NCBI GenBank assembly: GCA_023429985.1
Contig: JAEZCV010000232.1
Coordinates: 1 to 23,569, forward strand
Source of the DNA: Bacteroidota bacterium
Lineage (GTDB): Bacteria; Bacteroidota; Bacteroidia; Chitinophagales; Chitinophagaceae
Direction of reading: 5' to 3'
Length of the DNA: 23,569 nucleotides
Shown here: positions 9,201 to 16,489 of the stretch, one piece after another
How positions within the stretch are numbered: position 1 is the first letter of the stretch
How the letters are laid out: each line of letters opens with the position of its first letter
Position numbers and translations under genes: made by a program
Notes under the pieces: generated by a model
The model's database searches: none
What the model was told of the DNA's origin: nothing
Seen by the model: only the letters and a program-made list of their open reading frames with translations

Positions 9201-12200
9201 ATATCAAGTTATTTCAGGCGCATTGTTATCAGTGGGTCCTGTTCCGACACATCTGCGCATGTTTTAGTTACTGTGAATCCAATTCCGGTAATGAATAATG
9301 TTATGGATAAGATCATGTGTAATAATGATGCCTCAGGAAATATTTTGTTTTCTTCATCCAATATTATTTCGGGAGTAAATTATAGCTGGACCAACACTGA
9401 TGCATCTATCGGATTACCGGCTTCAGGCTCGGGAAATATAAATTCTTTCACAGGCATCAATACCCAGCTTCCGGCGGTTCCGGTTTCTGCAAATATTTCC
9501 GTTACCCCGGAATATTCAAATGCAGGAAAGACATGTATTGGATCTCCGGTTGATTTTTCAATTATAGTACTTCCGTCATTATCCCTGTCACCCATTTCCG
9601 ACACCATTGTTTGTACAGGTTCTGTATTGCCTGCTTTTGTTCCGGCTCATAATGCCGGTACTTTTACAGGAAGTTCAGTGCATTTTGTATGGACTGTAAC
9701 AGGCAGCGGAATAGATCTCAGTAGCAGTTCCGGAAGCCAGGTGCCTTCCATTACAACTACAAACAATGGAAGTTCCGACCTTGCTGCTATCATAACTATT
9801 ACGCCGGTTTATACTTATAATAATATAAGCTGTAATGGCGAACAGGAAAGTTATACCATAACAGTAAAGGCAGCTACTCCAACAGCCAGCGGTGGTCCCG
9901 ATGCTATTTTATGTGCGGCGCAGGATTACATCATGCAGGCTTCCACTTCGGGAAGCGGGCCGGGAACATGGACCTTATTACCTGGAAGCACCACAGCAAA
10001 CATTCAAAATCCTTCGCTTCCGAATACAACTATTACTGGACTTTTACCAGGCAATGTTTACCAGTTTGTTTGGACGCAGTCGGGATTTGCTTCCTGTCCT
10101 TCTACCACCGATACGATTACCATAGACAATAAAAATCCTCTTATTAATAAAATTGATACATCAACACAAACTATTTGTGCAGGTCAAACCGTGAATGTAA
10201 ACGGTTTGGCACCTTCAGGCGGCAGCGGCAATTATATTTTCCACTGGCAACAGTCAGTTGATGGAGTTAATTTCTTTGATATTAATCCGGGAGGAAATGG
10301 TCAGGATGTTTCCATTGCACCACTGCAAACTGTTTACCTGCGCAGGCATGTTTCAGCAGGCCCTTGCTCCGGGTATTCCGATACAGCAAGGATAATTGTA
10401 TTGCCTGCCATTTCAAACAATGAAATTTACCAGGACAGCTTTGTTTGTATTAACACGCTCGCCCCTTTAATTTCAGGGTCAACACCTTTGGGTGGAGACG
10501 GAAATTTTAGTTATGAATGGGAGCAAAGCACAGATAATCTAAACTGGAATATGATTCCAGGTGCAATCAATTCATCCTATCAACCCGGCATTCTTACTCA
10601 AACCATTTTTTTAAGAAGAATAGTTGCATCAGCAGCATGCGCGTCATCAATCACCAGTAATGTAATAACGATAACGGTTCGTCCGGATGCAATTGCTTCA
10701 TTTAATCCACCCGATTCAACAGGTTGTCCACCATTTAATGTTAATGCTGCTGCAATTGGATTAACTGAGCATCCCGGAAACAATTCAACCTATAACTGGT
10801 ATGTAAATGGAAATTTTATTGGGGCAGGAAATATTTTTCCGGGTTATATAATGAACCTGCAGGATGATACAATTTTAATAAAGTTAGAGGCTATTTCGCT
10901 ATACGGATGTAAGAATGATACATTGGAAAGGGAGTTTTACACATATAAAATTCCACAACCGGCATTTACCATAAGTGACAGTGTAGGTTGCGGACCGCTC
11001 ACTGTTCAATTTCAAAATACAACCCCTGACCTTTCGGCATTTAATTATTATTGGGATTTTGGAAATGGACAGACATCTTTATTAACGGATCCAAATCCCG
11101 TGGTTTTTCCCACACATCCTGAATATATTGATACAATTTATACGGTTAAGCTCCACGTACTTTCTTCCTGCGATACCATAACTTTTTCGAGAAACATAAG
11201 GGTGAAGTCAAAGCCCAAAGCATTATTTACGCCTACGCTCACAGTTGGATGTTCGCCCATGAAAGTGATCTTTAAAAACACTTCCAAAGGCATCAACAAT
11301 ACATATTACTGGGATTTTGATGATGGTACAACACAGGTTACCACAACAAATGATTCTGTTCAGCATATTTTCTATACCGGGAATGTGGATACATTTTTTG
11401 TGAAGCTGGTGGCGGTGAATGACTGCGGTTCCGATTCCATCACTTACCAGATCATAGCTGCGCCCAACAACATTAATTTAAATTTTGCGGTGAATGGAAA
11501 CCAGGTAAATGGCTGCGCTCCGCATATTCCTGCCTTCATCAATAATTCTTCCGGAGCCAGTACCTTCCACTGGAATTTTGGCGATGGGAATGTGCTCAGC
11601 ACTTCCAGCAACCTAGATACTGTTTACCATAACTATAATACTCCGGGGAATTACAATGTTTCCTTACAGGCTACTAACAGTTGTTCCGACACTACAGCTT
11701 ATTTGCAAATAAATGTGTTTGCCAAACCCGATGCCGGTTTTACTGCCAGTAATAGTTCAATTTGCATTGGAGAGTCCATAAGTTTTCAAAACACTTCAAC
11801 AGGAGGTTCTTCTTATCTCTGGCATTTTGGAGATGGAAATACTTCAACCCTCGTTCAGCCCACTCATATTTATTCAGGTGCCGGAATTTATACTGTAAAG
11901 CTTCTGGTTTACAATAATAATGCTCCCGGGAATATTTGTATTGACAGTTCGATGTTGCAGGTTGCTGTATCAGATAGTTTGCCCGGATTTTTCACTCAAA
12001 GTGCTGATACGGGAAATTGTGCTCCCTTTACCATAACATTTGTTAACCAATTCAGGCCATCTGTTACGGCCGTTTGGGATTTTGGGGATGGGAATGTTGC
12101 CACAGGCGATTCTGTTGTACATAGTTTTCAATCCACCGGAACTTTCCAGGTAAACCTTACCGTTACCATGCCCGGAGGTTGTACTTATTATAATGAAGGA

Positions 12201-13961
12201 AGCGTAACTATAAATGGTCCAACCGGAACATTGCAATACCAGGCAGGTTATGTTTGCGAGGATGATGCAGTTTTTTTCCAGGTGTTTGCCAGTAATGCCG
12301 ATTCCATTGAATGGAATTTTGGAGATGGAAATGTTGTAACAACCATACAGCCCTTTGTTTATCACAATTATGCACTTCCGGGATTGTACATTCCTACGGT
12401 AACGCTGAAAAACAATGCAGGTTGTAATTATCCAATATCAGGAATTGATACGATAAAGCAGGATTGGATAGATGCAGGGTTTATATATTCAAACCAGCAG
12501 AATTGCGGTAGCACAGTTTATAGCTTTACCGATACTTCTCAATTATATTTTGGAAAACAGGAAGTGCTGTGGAATTTTGGCGATGGTGTAACAGCTGCCG
12601 GAAGCTCTGTAAGCCATAGTTATTTTTCATCTGGCATTTATAATGTTCAAATGATTGTAAAGGGATTAAGCGGTTGCAGCGATACAGTTACAAAGCAGCT
12701 TGCAGTAAATGTAAACAGTTTACCCGTTGTTTCCATTTCCGCAGATACGACAGGTTGTGTAAACGAACCTGTTCTTTTTTCAGCGAATATTCAATCGCAG
12801 CAACCGGCAACTCAAATACACTGGCAGGTTTCTGATGGGGCTACAGCGCAGGGGAATGACTTTGTTCATATATTTTCCCTTCCGGGTGATTATATCATTA
12901 GGCTGGTAGCAGGAACAGCCGCCGGGTGTTATGATACAAGTTATCACAACATAAAAATCTTCCCCTCGCCGGTAGTGAATACTAATGCCTCAATGGTACT
13001 TTGTTCGGGCAATACGGTACAACTAAATGTAACGGGGGCTACTTCCTACCAGTGGCTTCCTTTGCAGGGCCTGAGTTGTTATAACTGCAGCGATCCCGTT
13101 GCCAGCCCGGTAAATACCACATCTTATACAGTTGAGGGCAACAATGAATTTGGTTGTACAGATTCTGATACCGTTGTGATTACGGTTGTTCAACCCTTTA
13201 CCATGAGTGTTAGTCCCGACCAGGATATTTGCATTGGTTCATCGGTAAACCTTTTGGCTAATGGTGCCAATACTTATTCATGGTCGCCGGCATTGGGCTT
13301 AAGTAATACAAATATTTCTAACCCTGTGGCCACACCTGTTGTTACAACAATTTACCGTGTAATTGGTAATGATGGTTATAATTGCTTCAGCGATACTGCT
13401 TATATAACCGTTGGAGTTGGACAATATCCTCAGGTAAATCTTGGTCCCGACCTGGTTCTTGCCTCAGGTACATTGCATCCTTTACATTCAACATTCACTA
13501 ATGGTCCCATTGCTTCGTGGAATTGGACCCCGGCAACAGATCTTAGTTGTAGTGCATGTCCTCTTCCTACTGCCACTATTAAAAAAGATGTGGATTATAT
13601 AGTTACCGTTACGAATCAATATGGATGCAGCGGTTCGGATACCCTTTCAATTAAAACTTTTTGTGAAAGTTCCCAGGTGTTCATTCCAAATGCATTTACA
13701 CCCGATAATGATGGAGTCAATGATATTTTAATGGTGAGGGGAAGTGGAATTGCCATTGTAAAATCATTCAGAATATTCAATCGATGGGGGCAGGTAGTTT
13801 TTGAGAAACATAATTTCCCGGCAAATGATCCTTCATCAGGCTGGAATGGATTGATCAATGGTAAGCTGCCGGCTCCTGATGTATTTGTATATACGGCAGA
13901 GGTAATTTGTCATAACGGAAGTTCATTCACTTATAAAGGAAACGTATCCATTCTAAAATAA
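6219..13961 (+). CDS. Giant PKD/Ig-repeat secreted protein with type B (CHU_C) T9SS C-terminal domain
   Basis: 2580-residue exported repeat protein. The ATG at 6219 or the one at 6225 could be the start; both give a signal peptide ending near FTQA. Approximate architecture: PKD repeats at 105-665 (first WDFGDG at 140); a PKD-like unit at 667-754; an Ig-like unit at 762-838; two tandem W..QxS-type units at 840-1020; two PKD-like units at 1023-1214; one further beta-sandwich at 1217-1303; two more W..QxS-type units at 1310-1488; a second PKD block at 1491-2250 with repeated WxFGDG; three Cys-containing Ig-like units at 2251-2485; and the C-terminal domain at 2488-2580, beginning FIPNAFTPDNDGVND and containing NRWGQVVFE. 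That last domain is the gliding-motility-associated CHU_C family, a type B signal for type IX secretion and cell-surface attachment. No enzymatic domain is seen, so adhesin or surface filament is the likely role. A PorP/SprF-family gene starts 5 bp after the stop, as for SprB/SprF. The adhesive role is inferred. Confidence 0.93.
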   Translation: MLMKKAFLILSFILLMKSGFTQAVISGNNVICPGGSVTLTVTGASAGSGFTWLSSNDNGITWLPVSPGGNLYSLTTSTPAFYTAIVNFNGNNDTLTGVEVSLGTNPVAGFSIVNNDGCSGTTIQFLSSVSAGSFPFTYSWDFGDGTTSSVQNPTHVFDTTGCGIASFNVTLTVTDANGCTGTTSQVVQIKERPSIVFNDLENPFSEFNNCGNLPSVGNSDFTVRLGLNASSSSCITSFHVDWGDGNIANNLTASSFPLPHTYTQLGAFDITITAVSSNGCTSTRVYKAINQANPAVGISGSGSTTGCGPKGFWFKLSQYELNSPGTRYIWDFGDGSPLVTWEMPILVDSIYHEYNSSSCTSPNTQFTVKVTAKNGCDSTAATINNIRIFTKPEAEFTMPEIGCVNTPIVFNNTSVLSFNSPNCNSTTNFFWDFGDPSSAQNTSSAVNPSHIYSTPGIYSIRLIAEGNCGRDTIIKTICVVPVPTVSFTLDQDVGCGPFIVNATNTSNTITGCAIPQYNWTVTYAAGNCGSGPTWSFANGTTDTSLHPSFQFINAGTYTIRLTISNACTTAFATHTVVVKQPPTVSIPAIQDYCGPTGFSPAAMVENCGSGPLNYLWSFNSGIPSTSTDLSPGLIQFNSGGLNTISLAATNECGTTTATRSFNINPVPVLTIPANQSFCPGETAGPFNFSSSLGGTISWSASSTAIGLNTASGTGNIPSFTTANNSGTAISSTITVTTTVNGCSSQSSFIITVQPSPPAPVVTAVSYCKDETPVALTATALNGYSLLWYTTPSGGTGSSAAPLPTTGTAGITTYYVSQKNDVTGCEGPRSSLVVTVHPSLHNNIIGNAHTICLGQTAQTLTSQQTLTGGNGTYSFQWQSSSDGGITWTNISGANAVNYNPATLSAATSFRRIVVSNGCSDTSTSVLIAVDPAIDNNNIQSSHTICAGEVPDLLIGDVPSGGSGSLFYQWQISQNAISWSNITGATNLNHQHTALSISSYFRRIVISGSCSDTSAHVLVTVNPIPVMNNVMDKIMCNNDASGNILFSSSNIISGVNYSWTNTDASIGLPASGSGNINSFTGINTQLPAVPVSANISVTPEYSNAGKTCIGSPVDFSIIVLPSLSLSPISDTIVCTGSVLPAFVPAHNAGTFTGSSVHFVWTVTGSGIDLSSSSGSQVPSITTTNNGSSDLAAIITITPVYTYNNISCNGEQESYTITVKAATPTASGGPDAILCAAQDYIMQASTSGSGPGTWTLLPGSTTANIQNPSLPNTTITGLLPGNVYQFVWTQSGFASCPSTTDTITIDNKNPLINKIDTSTQTICAGQTVNVNGLAPSGGSGNYIFHWQQSVDGVNFFDINPGGNGQDVSIAPLQTVYLRRHVSAGPCSGYSDTARIIVLPAISNNEIYQDSFVCINTLAPLISGSTPLGGDGNFSYEWEQSTDNLNWNMIPGAINSSYQPGILTQTIFLRRIVASAACASSITSNVITITVRPDAIASFNPPDSTGCPPFNVNAAAIGLTEHPGNNSTYNWYVNGNFIGAGNIFPGYIMNLQDDTILIKLEAISLYGCKNDTLEREFYTYKIPQPAFTISDSVGCGPLTVQFQNTTPDLSAFNYYWDFGNGQTSLLTDPNPVVFPTHPEYIDTIYTVKLHVLSSCDTITFSRNIRVKSKPKALFTPTLTVGCSPMKVIFKNTSKGINNTYYWDFDDGTTQVTTTNDSVQHIFYTGNVDTFFVKLVAVNDCGSDSITYQIIAAPNNINLNFAVNGNQVNGCAPHIPAFINNSSGASTFHWNFGDGNVLSTSSNLDTVYHNYNTPGNYNVSLQATNSCSDTTAYLQINVFAKPDAGFTASNSSICIGESISFQNTSTGGSSYLWHFGDGNTSTLVQPTHIYSGAGIYTVKLLVYNNNAPGNICIDSSMLQVAVSDSLPGFFTQSADTGNCAPFTITFVNQFRPSVTAVWDFGDGNVATGDSVVHSFQSTGTFQVNLTVTMPGGCTYYNEGSVTINGPTGTLQYQAGYVCEDDAVFFQVFASNADSIEWNFGDGNVVTTIQPFVYHNYALPGLYIPTVTLKNNAGCNYPISGIDTIKQDWIDAGFIYSNQQNCGSTVYSFTDTSQLYFGKQEVLWNFGDGVTAAGSSVSHSYFSSGIYNVQMIVKGLSGCSDTVTKQLAVNVNSLPVVSISADTTGCVNEPVLFSANIQSQQPATQIHWQVSDGATAQGNDFVHIFSLPGDYIIRLVAGTAAGCYDTSYHNIKIFPSPVVNTNASMVLCSGNTVQLNVTGATSYQWLPLQGLSCYNCSDPVASPVNTTSYTVEGNNEFGCTDSDTVVITVVQPFTMSVSPDQDICIGSSVNLLANGANTYSWSPALGLSNTNISNPVATPVVTTIYRVIGNDGYNCFSDTAYITVGVGQYPQVNLGPDLVLASGTLHPLHSTFTNGPIASWNWTPATDLSCSACPLPTATIKKDVDYIVTVTNQYGCSGSDTLSIKTFCESSQVFIPNAFTPDNDGVNDILMVRGSGIAIVKSFRIFNRWGQVVFEKHNFPANDPSSGWNGLINGKLPAPDVFVYTAEVICHNGSSFTYKGNVSILK

Positions 13962-13966
13962 TTTTT

Positions 13967-14989
13967 ATGAAGAAGATATACCTGCTGTTGCTCCCGGTTT
14001 TATGCATGGCGATAGCCCATGCGCAGGATATTAATTTTTCGCAGTTTCATGAACTTCCATTGTTAAGAAATCCTGCGCTTGCAGGTACATACAGGGGTGA
14101 TATTAGAATCACCACAGCCTTCAGGAGCCAGTGGAACAGTGTAACCGTGCCATACCAGACACAAGCCCTGGGAGCGGAGGTCAAGTTTGGAGTATCATCG
14201 GGTTCCGACGACTATGCATCTTTAGGTTTGCAGGTAACCAATGATATTGCCGGGGATTCTAAATTAGGGAGAACGCAATTGCTTCCCCTTCTTGCTTATC
14301 ACAAATCATTAAGCAGCGATAATGATTCATACCTGTCGTTAGGGTTTATGGGAGGATTTTTTCAGCAAAGATTCGATCCCGGAAAATTAAAATTCGATGA
14401 CCAGTTTGTAAATGGGGCTTATAGTCCTACTAATCCCACACAGCAAACATTCAACAATACAAGCATCACTTACCTTGATGCAGCAGCCGGAATAAAATAC
14501 AGTGGAATAGTTGGCTACGACTCAAGGTTTTATGTGGGCGCCGCCTATTTTCATTTTAATGAACCAAAAGTGGCTTTTAGTTCTTTAAATGATATCCGGC
14601 TGAATAAAAAATTTGTAATTAATGCCGGGCTGTCTACACCAACGAGTGAGACCGACAGGTTTATTATTTATTTTGATTATTTCATGCAGGGTGGTAATTA
14701 TCTTTCACAGGGGGGTATTATTTTCCGGCATGACATCTTCCAGGAAGACCAGGATTATAGTTTTAGTGTATCGGCAGGTGCATTCCTTAGGTGGAATGAT
14801 GCCATCATTCCGCTAGTGAAGCTAAATTATTATAACTGGGAGTTGGGTTTAAGTTACGATGCCAACATCAGTAAACTTGTTCAGGCCTCACAGGCAAGGG
14901 GTGGATTCGAACTTACCATGTCCTACAGCAATTTTTTAAATATCCGCAATTCTTCAGCCGATAAAATGCGATGCCCGGTTAGTTTTTAG
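13967..14989 (+). CDS. PorP/SprF-family type IX secretion outer-membrane protein
   Basis: 340-residue outer-membrane protein with a signal peptide (MKKIYLLLL... ending AHAQ). It is followed by the family's opening pattern: FSQFHELPLLRNPALAGTYRGD at about 24-45, then a strand with FRSQWNSV and a conserved YQTQALGAEV stretch. The rest is strand-rich with many Tyr, Phe and Gly residues, and the length is typical. Members are outer-membrane proteins needed for secretion or surface anchoring of T9SS cargo that carries type B C-terminal domains; in Flavobacterium johnsoniae SprF serves SprB. The gene starts 5 bp after the giant CHU_C protein, so the two are almost certainly one operon and a dedicated cargo/partner pair. 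The protein ends in SF, close to the usual terminal aromatic of an outer-membrane barrel. Symbol withheld because the family has many paralogues. Confidence 0.93.
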   Translation: MKKIYLLLLPVLCMAIAHAQDINFSQFHELPLLRNPALAGTYRGDIRITTAFRSQWNSVTVPYQTQALGAEVKFGVSSGSDDYASLGLQVTNDIAGDSKLGRTQLLPLLAYHKSLSSDNDSYLSLGFMGGFFQQRFDPGKLKFDDQFVNGAYSPTNPTQQTFNNTSITYLDAAAGIKYSGIVGYDSRFYVGAAYFHFNEPKVAFSSLNDIRLNKKFVINAGLSTPTSETDRFIIYFDYFMQGGNYLSQGGIIFRHDIFQEDQDYSFSVSAGAFLRWNDAIIPLVKLNYYNWELGLSYDANISKLVQASQARGGFELTMSYSNFLNIRNSSADKMRCPVSF

Positions 14990-15182
14990 CGGGTCTTTGG
15001 GGCAACATTTTATGAGTTTTTCTATTCTTTAAGACTTTTGATGACATTTCATGGATTTCTGCGATGATATGTTGTATCCGTGGACGCATTTCGCAAGTGA
15101 TGTTCGCGTGGGAAAAATTTGATCATCTGAATAGTTGAATAATAAAATCAATTAAACTATCTTATGAGCTCATTTTTTAATC

Positions 15183-15755
15183 ATGGTGCGATCAAATGCT
15201 GTACGGCAACAGAAGGCTACCGACCAGGTAATTGCTATTAAGGCAAATGATAATACTGTGCTTAAATCTTTGTACCATGAAAACTATTTTAAGATCGAGC
15301 AATTCGTTTTGAAGAACAACGGGTCAAAAGAGGAGGCAAAAGATGTTTTCCAGGAAGCATTTATTGCAGTTTGGAGAAGTGTTCAACTGGATAAATTTAT
15401 TCCCGAAAATGAAAGCTCCCTGGATGGCTACCTGTACAGGATCGCCAGGAACAAATGGATGGATCATTTACGGTCGGTTCATAACAGTAAAATAATAACT
15501 CTTGAAGATTATGATGGCTTGCACGAGGTTGAGGAGTTGACGGAGGCGGAGAATTCATTAATTGCAGATGTGAAAATGCATTTTAAAATGCTGGGTTCCA
15601 ATTGCAGGGAAATTTTAAAGCGTTACTATTTTTTTAATGAATCATTAAGAACAATTGCAGCTGCCATGAACTGGACAGAAGCAACAGCAAGAAATAACAA
15701 ATACAGATGCATTCAGCAGTTAAGATCTTTAATGGGTAAAACGAAATCTTCTTGA
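15183..15755 (+). CDS. RNA polymerase ECF-type sigma-70 factor
   Basis: 190-residue sigma factor of the extracytoplasmic-function type. Region 2 spans about 28-98 and includes AKDVFQEAFIAVWRS (region 2.2) and LDGYLYRIARNKWMDHLR (regions 2.3-2.4). An acidic linker follows. Region 4 spans about 138-183 with the helix-turn-helix near LRTIAAAMNWTEATARNNKYR, which binds the -35-type element. There is no sigma-1 or sigma-3 domain. It is the first gene of a three-gene overlapping operon; the next gene starts inside its stop codon and encodes an anti-sigma-like membrane protein, so activity is probably controlled by sequestration at the membrane. The ATG at 15183 leaves a 193-bp gap from the PorP/SprF gene in which I see no clear promoter. 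The sigma assignment is firm; its regulon is unknown. Confidence 0.93.
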   Translation: MVRSNAVRQQKATDQVIAIKANDNTVLKSLYHENYFKIEQFVLKNNGSKEEAKDVFQEAFIAVWRSVQLDKFIPENESSLDGYLYRIARNKWMDHLRSVHNSKIITLEDYDGLHEVEELTEAENSLIADVKMHFKMLGSNCREILKRYYFFNESLRTIAAAMNWTEATARNNKYRCIQQLRSLMGKTKSS

Positions 15756-16489
15756 AAAACATTGAATTCATATCGCAGGAAGACCAGGAGTTAATTGACG
15801 GGTTTTTAAATGGACAGCTTGATGAAGCTTCACATTTATCATTTCTTGAACGCATTCAAAAGGAAGCCACGTTCAGAGAAAAAGTTGAACATATGCGGTT
15901 GCTGTCAACTGGAATTAAGGAGGAGGCCCTGAAAGAAGAGATGAATAAATTTCATGCATCTCTCAGTTCGGGAACATCTTTGAAAGTTCGTTGGATGCAG
16001 TCAAAATGGATGCGAATTGCAGCGGCAGCAGTGATAGTGTTTGGTGTTTGTGTTGTCTTTATTGTAAGTGGGCAATCTAAGCAGGAAAAACTATTTGCGC
16101 GTTTCTATAAAGCCGATCCAGGCTTAATGACTACCATGAGTGCATCGGAGAATTATGACTTTAACCGGGCAATGGTTGATTATAAATCAGGCAATTTTGA
16201 AGCAGCGCTTCAGGGCTGGTTAAAATTAAGGCAATCCTCCTCATCAGATACACTTGATTATTTTATAGGATCGGCCTACCTGGCTTCAGGTGCCAATGAG
16301 GAAGCAATAAAGTATTTTGACCAGGCTCTGAAAAATGGCGAAACCGTATTTTATGATGATGCTTTATGGTATAAATCCCTTGCCCTGGTGAAAGCGAACA
16401 GGGTGGCTGAGGCTGCAATTATTTTGAAGAGTTCAAATCACCCTCGCAAAAATGAACTGCTTTCCGCTTTAAACAAAAGCAATGAATAA
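15752..16489 (+). CDS. Anti-sigma-factor-like single-pass membrane protein with periplasmic TPR domain
   Basis: 245-residue protein in three parts. The cytoplasmic N-terminus (about 1-80) is helical and charged, with the pattern LIDGFLNGQLDEASHLSFLE followed by FREKVE, as in zinc-less anti-sigma domains of Bacteroidota. One membrane helix lies at about 87-106. The periplasmic part (about 110-245) carries at least three TPR-like helical pairs: YKSGNFEAALQGW, AYLASGANEEAIKYFDQAL and ALVKANRVAEAAII. The start is TTG at 15752, overlapping the sigma stop by four bases (TTGA); no ATG or GTG is available before the conserved N-terminal domain. The gene overlaps the next by 8 bp. Position and topology point to an anti-sigma factor that holds the upstream sigma factor and senses or binds something through its TPRs. 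There is no catalytic motif. The function is inferred from architecture and linkage. Confidence 0.8.
   Translation: MKNIEFISQEDQELIDGFLNGQLDEASHLSFLERIQKEATFREKVEHMRLLSTGIKEEALKEEMNKFHASLSSGTSLKVRWMQSKWMRIAAAAVIVFGVCVVFIVSGQSKQEKLFARFYKADPGLMTTMSASENYDFNRAMVDYKSGNFEAALQGWLKLRQSSSSDTLDYFIGSAYLASGANEEAIKYFDQALKNGETVFYDDALWYKSLALVKANRVAEAAIILKSSNHPRKNELLSALNKSNE

Noticed and set aside
6219..13961. Many antisense and alternate-frame open stretches of 60-150 codons inside the giant gene
   Set aside because: They shadow a long, domain-rich coding frame, have no signal, motif or start context of their own, and arise from its repetitive Thr/Ser/Asn codons.
14990..15182. Promoter for the sigma operon
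   Set aside because: Only imperfect matches such as GACTTTTG at 15033-15040 are present, without a properly spaced TTG, so no site can be supported.
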